Assembly: GCA_046328035.1 (NCBI GenBank)
Contig: JAXLXI010000024.1
Span: 1-64,000 of the forward strand
DNA from: JBGASG01 sp046328035
GTDB taxonomy: Bacteria; Cyanobacteriota; Vampirovibrionia; Obscuribacterales; Obscuribacteraceae
Direction: 5' to 3'
DNA length: 64,000 nt
A program made the position numbers and the translations under genes. Shown piece after piece: positions 59,307-64,000 of the stretch. The notes beneath the pieces are model-generated. The model was given only the letters and a program-made list of their open reading frames with translations, did no database searches and had not been told where the DNA came from. Within the stretch, counting starts at the first letter, position 1; the number at the start of each line of letters is the position of its first letter.

Positions 59307-61448
59307 ATGAACAATGATCAACTAAGACCGGCAACCGGAGGATCGATTGCACTAGCTCGCGGTGTGATCATTGATTCTCGCTACGAGATCCTCGAGTTAC
59401 TGGGTGCCGGCGGCATGGGCACCGTGTACAAAGCGAGGCATCTCGATCTGAATCGCCTTGCTGCAATCAAAGTTTTGCATCCGCGCTACACCGCAGACGC
59501 TGGGGCAGTTAGGCGCTTTCAGCGTGAGGCGAGGATCATCTCGAAGCTCAAGCATGAAAACATACTCTCGATTTTCGGCTTTGGCGGCTTTGAGCAATCC
59601 GTTTACTTGGCCATGGAGTATGTGCAGGGCGTGTCGCTCGGGCAGCTCGTGTTCGAGCGAAAAGCAATTCAGCCAGGCGAAGCGTTGCAGTATTTTGTGC
59701 AGATCGCCGATGCGATGCAACATGCTCACGATAACGGGGTCTTGCATCGAGATCTGAAGCCGGACAATGTAATGATGGTTGTCTCGGAGAATTCGGATGT
59801 CTCTCCCAGAGTGGTGGACTTTGGATTGGCGAAACTACTCGACGGTTCAGATCGTCAGCGGCTTACTCGAACGGGGGAGGTCGTAGGGGATCCTCGCTAT
59901 ATGAGTCCGGAGCAGTGTCGTGGCGAAGAACTTGATGGACGATCTGATATCTACTCATTTGGCTGTCTGATGTATGAAGTTCTGAGCGGGCAAGTCCCCT
60001 ATGATTTTGAAGATCCTGTGGCAATAATGCACAACCATGTCTCCTCGCAGCCGGCACCGTTTGCTAGAAAGCAAAATTTGCCCTTAGCGCTTGAGTCCAT
60101 ATGCTTCAAGGCTATGACGAAGAACCGCAATCAGCGCTACGGATCTTTTGACGCTGTCAAAGTGGATCTGGAGCGGTTCGCTAAGGATCCCAACGTGCAA
60201 ATCAAGGTGCCAAAAAACAAAAGCGCGTGGGGACTTTGCTTGGGCGACCGCGCTACCGTGATCGCCGTGAGTGCAATATCAACTGTGCTGATCGGTGTCG
60301 CCTTTGGTGCATGGACAAATTGGGATTTCCTGAATGCGCAGGCGAGATACCGCTTCGCTGGGTCCGCGGCTGAGAAGTCGCGAGCTTCGTTGGCGTTGGC
60401 TAACTACTATGAAAAGAAAGATGATTTCAAGGCGGCTGTTCCTTTGTACCAGGAGACGCAGCAGCTTGCGTTGGCGGCCAATGATGACGCTGGTGTAATG
60501 GCGGCGAATGCTGGGTTAGCGCGCAGCTTCGGCGCGCAACAGCTTCGCGACGAGGCGCGTCTTGCATACTTGAAAGTCTTAGAACAGGGTTTGACGCTCC
60601 TCCAGCGCGGGAAATTGAGCAGTGCCATGGACCAGACTGTCTTGGAAGCGCTCGGTGCTTATGCTGAGATGGAGCCATTGCCGGCGCTGCAAATGGCCAA
60701 CCAATTCGCTTTTGCGTTCTCTGCGAGGAAAGAGGCGCAGCGCGGCAAACCATTTCTGATGAAAGTGGTGTCTGTCGGGACTGATCAAGTTAGAGCAAGC
60801 ACCCTATTCGGGCTGGGGCGACTGAGCTTGCAGGCTGGAGATAAACCTGAATCAGTCAGATTGTTTGATCTCGCGGTTGCAACCACACAGCATTTGCCTG
60901 GAAAGATTGCTATATTCCAACTGACTGGTGCTGAATTTCTTGTCCACGGTGACGTCGATCTCGCTCTGAAATATCTTGAACAGGCAAGCACCGGACTAGA
61001 ATCTACGGGGAAGGATAAGCCCGAGGATCTCCTCCGATTTATGGGCGACTGCTATTTCAAAAAAGGTCAATTCCAAAAAGCTAAGGGCTGCTATGCTCAA
61101 GCCGTGGCAGCAGCGAAGAGCCTGTCTAGTCCGGACTTGGCGCAATTGGGATTTACTCTCGACCAGCTGGGGCAGTCAGCGTTTGAGAGTTCGGATTATC
61201 AAACTGCAGAAGCGGCGTTCCGAGAAGAGTCGGAGATGCTTGCTCGCGCGGCGCAAGTTAACGTGCGCCAGCTTGCCTGGACGCGGTGCAAGCTAGGTAA
61301 TACACTTGTTCGCGAAAAGCAATTTGGCAGCGCTGGTGCCGAGTTCGAAAAGGCTCTCAAAACCCTCGACAGTACACCAGTTACTCCGGAGTTGGCATCA
61401 ATTCGGACTGCGATCTCTGCTTATGCCCGCGCTGCTAAGCCGCAGTAA
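59307..61448 (+). CDS. Membrane-anchored Ser/Thr protein kinase with TPR repeats
   Basis: 713 aa. The kinase domain is complete at residues 28-295: LLGAGGMGTVYKARHLDLNR, AAIKVLH, VLHRDLKPDNVMM (HRD intact), RVVDFGLAKLL, GDPRYMSPEQCRGEELDGRS and SFGCLMYEVLSGQVPYDF. A membrane helix is near residue 320 (ATVIAVSAISTVLIGVAFGA). Residues 350-700 form a TPR-like array (ASLALANYYEKKDDFKAAVP, GKPFLMKVVSVGTDQVRAST, CYFKKGQFQKAKGCYAQAVA, GNTLVREKQFGSAGAEFEKA). It is the best preserved of three kinases of this architecture in the window. No strong Shine-Dalgarno sequence precedes ATG 59307. Phosphorylation targets are unknown. Confidence 0.94.
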   Translation: MNNDQLRPATGGSIALARGVIIDSRYEILELLGAGGMGTVYKARHLDLNRLAAIKVLHPRYTADAGAVRRFQREARIISKLKHENILSIFGFGGFEQSVYLAMEYVQGVSLGQLVFERKAIQPGEALQYFVQIADAMQHAHDNGVLHRDLKPDNVMMVVSENSDVSPRVVDFGLAKLLDGSDRQRLTRTGEVVGDPRYMSPEQCRGEELDGRSDIYSFGCLMYEVLSGQVPYDFEDPVAIMHNHVSSQPAPFARKQNLPLALESICFKAMTKNRNQRYGSFDAVKVDLERFAKDPNVQIKVPKNKSAWGLCLGDRATVIAVSAISTVLIGVAFGAWTNWDFLNAQARYRFAGSAAEKSRASLALANYYEKKDDFKAAVPLYQETQQLALAANDDAGVMAANAGLARSFGAQQLRDEARLAYLKVLEQGLTLLQRGKLSSAMDQTVLEALGAYAEMEPLPALQMANQFAFAFSARKEAQRGKPFLMKVVSVGTDQVRASTLFGLGRLSLQAGDKPESVRLFDLAVATTQHLPGKIAIFQLTGAEFLVHGDVDLALKYLEQASTGLESTGKDKPEDLLRFMGDCYFKKGQFQKAKGCYAQAVAAAKSLSSPDLAQLGFTLDQLGQSAFESSDYQTAEAAFREESEMLARAAQVNVRQLAWTRCKLGNTLVREKQFGSAGAEFEKALKTLDSTPVTPELASIRTAISAYARAAKPQ

Positions 61449-61466
61449 GTCGAAACTCAATGGAGC

Positions 61467-62777
61467 TTACAGGCTGCGGTTCGTTGATGCAACAGATCGA
61501 GCTTGCTGACTTAGCGATGATCTCAATTGCGGCTCACCGGATATGGTGTCGGCGATGGACTGGAAGAGTTTCTTGCCGCCACTGGCATTCATGTGCACGG
61601 TGTCTTCGTAATCGTTTCTTTCATAGGTGCGCGCCAGTGCTGGAATGGCAGTTCCATTGACTCCCTGATTGCCGTCGGAGCGTCCCGGTGCAATCAACGG
61701 GACGTTGTGCGCGGCGCACTGATCTCCCAGCATCTGTCGATATTGCGCCAGCACCTCTTTCGGCAGCAATGCGTAATTCTCGGGGACGAGTGGAATGTCG
61801 ACCACGACCGTGGCAATTTTTTCCTGATTCAACAAAGTCAGCAGCTTGTTCAAATACTCGGTCTGGGTTTTGAACTGCTCCTGATTTATGGGCAAATACA
61901 TGCGCTGGTAACTGCCGATGTCTTTGAGGGTGTTTGGTTTGGGCTCGTAGTCTGGTTTTACTTGATCGAGAACTCCGTAATCGACATCCTCCGGATTCAG
62001 CACCACCTTCGGTGCGTCATCAAAAAGCTTTCCGCCATTGAGGACGATTTGAGCCTGGAAGTTATTGATTGGATGTCCGGTGGTCTTTGAAATTACCGAG
62101 TCGAGGAAACTTCTGTAGTCGCCGCGCGCTTTGTAGTAACTCCAGCCAACACCAAGGAAGGCATCGGCTAGCCGCCAGGGATCTTTGGTTTCGCGAACGA
62201 GCTCAGGCAGCGATGTGAAGTCGGCTAATAAAGAATAGGTGGCGGTCTTCTCCACATTCTTGCGATCGTTGTCGAGAAACTCACGCGGTGCCAGCGAGAT
62301 GATCACTACTTTCGGGCGGCGACCGGTCGACAAATATTTGCGCACGATCAGATATTGATCGGACATCAAACTGGCCGACACCGATGCATTCCACACGCTC
62401 ACCGGGCGATGGGCGGCATCGGATAGCAGTTTCTCCAGGTAATCCGCGCTGTAGTATTCATTTAAAAAGTTGCGTTTGTACCAGGGATCGAACCTTGTGC
62501 GGCGACCGTGAAATTCATCGTCGCAGCGCACCGCCGGTACCAGCATTGTCGAAGATCCAGTTAATAAAACGTCTCTATCTTCCGACGATTCCATAATGGG
62601 TGGAAGTTTAGAAACGAGATGGTTCTGTCTGATCGTGGTGAAGCCGGTGTGATTCGCGTAACGCAGCGGCTTTACGCAATTCAGAAAAACGTCGAAGGAA
62701 ACCAGCAAAAGCAAAGTCAGCAGGAACGTGCTTCCCGCTGCTCGCGCTGGGATGTGGCGCCATTTGGGCTTTTGCAA
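61467..62777 (-). CDS. SGNH/DltD-like membrane-anchored protein
   Basis: A 436-aa protein starting at TTG 62777, supported by GGGAG six bases upstream. One N-terminal anchor helix (AGSTFLLTLLLLVSFDVFLN) is followed by an SGNH-like domain: VLLTGSSTMLVPAVRCDD (block with nucleophile-like Ser), SVWNASVSASLMSDQYLIVR, VVIISLAPREFLDNDRK, and a C-terminal DTVHMNASGGKKLF with the Asp-x-x-His pair. The layout resembles DltD, AlgX/AlgJ and DUF1574 proteins, which act on acylated cell-surface polymers. It may therefore transfer or remove acyl groups on an envelope glycan (inference). It lies 18 bp from the convergent kinase gene. Confidence 0.75.
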   Translation of the reverse strand: MQKPKWRHIPARAAGSTFLLTLLLLVSFDVFLNCVKPLRYANHTGFTTIRQNHLVSKLPPIMESSEDRDVLLTGSSTMLVPAVRCDDEFHGRRTRFDPWYKRNFLNEYYSADYLEKLLSDAAHRPVSVWNASVSASLMSDQYLIVRKYLSTGRRPKVVIISLAPREFLDNDRKNVEKTATYSLLADFTSLPELVRETKDPWRLADAFLGVGWSYYKARGDYRSFLDSVISKTTGHPINNFQAQIVLNGGKLFDDAPKVVLNPEDVDYGVLDQVKPDYEPKPNTLKDIGSYQRMYLPINQEQFKTQTEYLNKLLTLLNQEKIATVVVDIPLVPENYALLPKEVLAQYRQMLGDQCAAHNVPLIAPGRSDGNQGVNGTAIPALARTYERNDYEDTVHMNASGGKKLFQSIADTISGEPQLRSSLSQQARSVASTNRSL

Positions 62778-62950
62778 ACGTGGCTCCCGTCGTGATCATC
62801 TCGATTATTGACAATGTCGTTCTGTGACACCTGAGTAGTCACTAATAAGCCTTGAGCAAAATCACTCCCACTCCGCGAATCAATTCGAAATGCGGATCGA
62901 AAGTGAGGTAAATTCAGGCTCGGGCGTCGTCAAGGGCTTTGTTGACGATG

Positions 62951-64000
62951 CTAAAGCTCCCACAGCGCCGAAACTGGCATTGCATGGAGGTCCTGCCCAA
63001 AACTCAAAGTTTCGCTTCCTGAATACAAGACAACGCCGCGGTGAAACCGCGATCCCGTCATACTTTTTAGCTGTGCCAGCCCGTTAAACGCATCGGGTCC
63101 GATTTGTCCCGATAACTTGCACTCTATGCCTACCAACTTTCCATCAGTCCTCTCCAATACTAAATCGACCTCGGCACCGCCCTCGGTGCGGAAATGAAAA
63201 GGTTCAAGGTGAGCGTCGCTCCAGCTCAACTGTTTTAGGCATTCCATAACTACGAAGTTTTCGTAAATTGGACCAAGAAGCTGAGGTCCGCGTTTTAATC
63301 CCATAGCATCAAGACCTAACAAATGGCACAACAGACCTGTGTCGTTTATGTATATCTTTGGTGATTTGACCAGGCGTTTGCCGATATTTCCAAACCAGGG
63401 CCGCAGCGGAACAATCAAGAAAATTGATTGCAGGAGAGATAGGTAGCTGCGCAAGGTGGCGACCGGCATCTCCAGCGATCTCGACAAATCCGAGTTGTTC
63501 AGCAAACTACCGGTGCGTGTCGCGAGCAAGGTGAGCAGGCGCGGAAAGACAGTCAGTTGCTCCACATGCCGCAAGTCTCGAACATCTCGTTCGAGCAGAG
63601 TTTTGACATAACTGCGAAACCATCTTTGCCGTTGGCTGGGGCTCTCCCGGCTGACTATGTCTGGATAACCGCCGGTGCAAATGATCTGAAGTAGTTCTTC
63701 ATATCGGATTGGTGCGACGTGTGGCAGTTTCTCGTCTGAAAAGACTGCATCCGCAAAACCATCGGTTTGCCCGCGCAGTTCGCCTTGGGAGAAAGGAGCA
63801 AGCGTATGGACGTCCATTCGCCCAGCCAATGAGTCTGCCACCATCGGCAAGCCTAGAACTTGTGCCGAGCCAGTGAGGAAGAAACGCCCGGGGCGCCTGT
63901 CCTTATCCACTGAGTGTTTGATTGGCAGAAGTAATCCTGGCGCCCTTTGAATTTCGTCGATTATTACCCGATTTGGTAATTGTTCGATGAAGTGCTGAGG
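62951..64000 (-). CDS. DUF4143/AAA_14 ATPase, 5' part beyond the right edge
   Basis: At least 350 codons, open at the right edge. The visible N-terminal part has Walker B (LPNRVIIDEIQRAP), then FFLTGSAQVLGLPMVADSLA-like sensor region and LAGRMDVHTLAPFSQGELRG. The C-terminal DUF4143 domain has a winged-helix part (LLTLLATRTGSLLNNSDLSR, MPVATLRSYLSLLQSIFLIV), KSPKIYINDTGLLCHLLGLD, YENFVVMECLKQL and a nuclease-like ending (FHFRTEGGAEVDLVLERTDG, KLVGIECKLSG), the ExK-type restriction fold. Walker A should lie just outside the window. These proteins are widespread, often in mobile or defence contexts, with unclear function. The 173-bp gap to the SGNH gene (62778-62950) shows nothing. Confidence 0.9.
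   Translation of the reverse strand, partial: PQHFIEQLPNRVIIDEIQRAPGLLLPIKHSVDKDRRPGRFFLTGSAQVLGLPMVADSLAGRMDVHTLAPFSQGELRGQTDGFADAVFSDEKLPHVAPIRYEELLQIICTGGYPDIVSRESPSQRQRWFRSYVKTLLERDVRDLRHVEQLTVFPRLLTLLATRTGSLLNNSDLSRSLEMPVATLRSYLSLLQSIFLIVPLRPWFGNIGKRLVKSPKIYINDTGLLCHLLGLDAMGLKRGPQLLGPIYENFVVMECLKQLSWSDAHLEPFHFRTEGGAEVDLVLERTDGKLVGIECKLSGQIGPDAFNGLAQLKSMTGSRFHRGVVLYSGSETLSFGQDLHAMPVSALWEL

Noticed and set aside
1..64000. tRNA or rRNA genes and prophage
   Set aside because: No tRNA cloverleaf with a CCA end and T-loop consensus, no rRNA-like sequence, and no phage structural genes were seen on either strand by eye; a covariance-model scan (tRNAscan-SE, Infernal) would settle RNA genes.

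Overview
The window looks like chromosomal DNA of a free-living, moderately GC-rich (about 55 %) diderm bacterium. The best fit is the non-photosynthetic cyanobacterial relatives (Melainabacteria/Vampirovibrionia, Obscuribacterales-like). This rests on gene content, not on a marker gene: several Ser/Thr kinases fused to TPR arrays, an RRM RNA-binding protein of cyanobacterial type, a DUF1501/DUF1800 pair, an MshEN-like protein beside a rhomboid protease, and many large unassigned secreted or membrane proteins. Planctomycetes or Acidobacteria cannot be excluded. No rRNA, tRNA, CRISPR array or prophage was seen.

Layout. 1-3.8 kb: unassigned genes and a DUF1778/GNAT toxin-antitoxin pair. 3.8-11.8 kb: one leftward eight-gene operon, in transcription order SPFH/SHOCT protein, two DUF4178 zinc-ribbon proteins, a 43-aa membrane peptide, DUF350, a membrane-embedded spermidine synthase-like enzyme, a Tat-exported FAD amine oxidase-like enzyme and a polytopic membrane protein. 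It looks like an envelope system linked to polyamines. 11.9-16.6 kb: MshEN-like protein, rhomboid protease, rubrerythrin and its likely PerR/Fur-type regulator with a palindromic operator. 16.7-25.1 kb: the most unusual locus. Two very large YD-repeat-like proteins each end in a papain-like cysteine protease domain, with the Gln-Cys-His-Asn fingerprint including NSWG/NTWG. They are interleaved with three members of an unassigned partner family. All three transcription units start from the same promoter-plus-dyad module at identical spacing.

25.1-31.5 kb: DUF4328 protein, TPR lipoprotein, TrmJ-type RNA methyltransferase, and a SsuA/SsuB/SsuC-like ABC importer whose binding protein is separated from the ATPase by a perfect 40-bp palindrome and a 44-bp tandem repeat. 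31.8-37.8 kb: a hybrid histidine kinase split by a frameshift, overlapping tail-to-tail with an orphan CusA/CzcA-type RND pump. 38.2-42.2 kb: a lipase-like hydrolase and a badly decayed Ser/Thr kinase-TPR pseudogene. 42.3-46.2 kb: TPR membrane protein, MscS channel and a BrnT/BrnA-like pair. 46.2-50.2 kb: multi-domain response regulator, SMI1/KNR4 protein, broken GH25 lysozyme, IS3 transposase remnant and RRM protein, a region of visible decay.

50.8-55.1 kb: ECF sigma factor facing a DUF1800-DUF1501-EF-hand operon. 55.3-64 kb: two intact Ser/Thr kinase-TPR proteins, small secreted and hydrolase genes, an SGNH/DltD-like membrane protein and a DUF4143 ATPase running off the right edge.

Many starts are moved inward from the longest open frame on the basis of Shine-Dalgarno sequences or signal peptides. 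Family names come from motif recognition by eye; no database search was possible.
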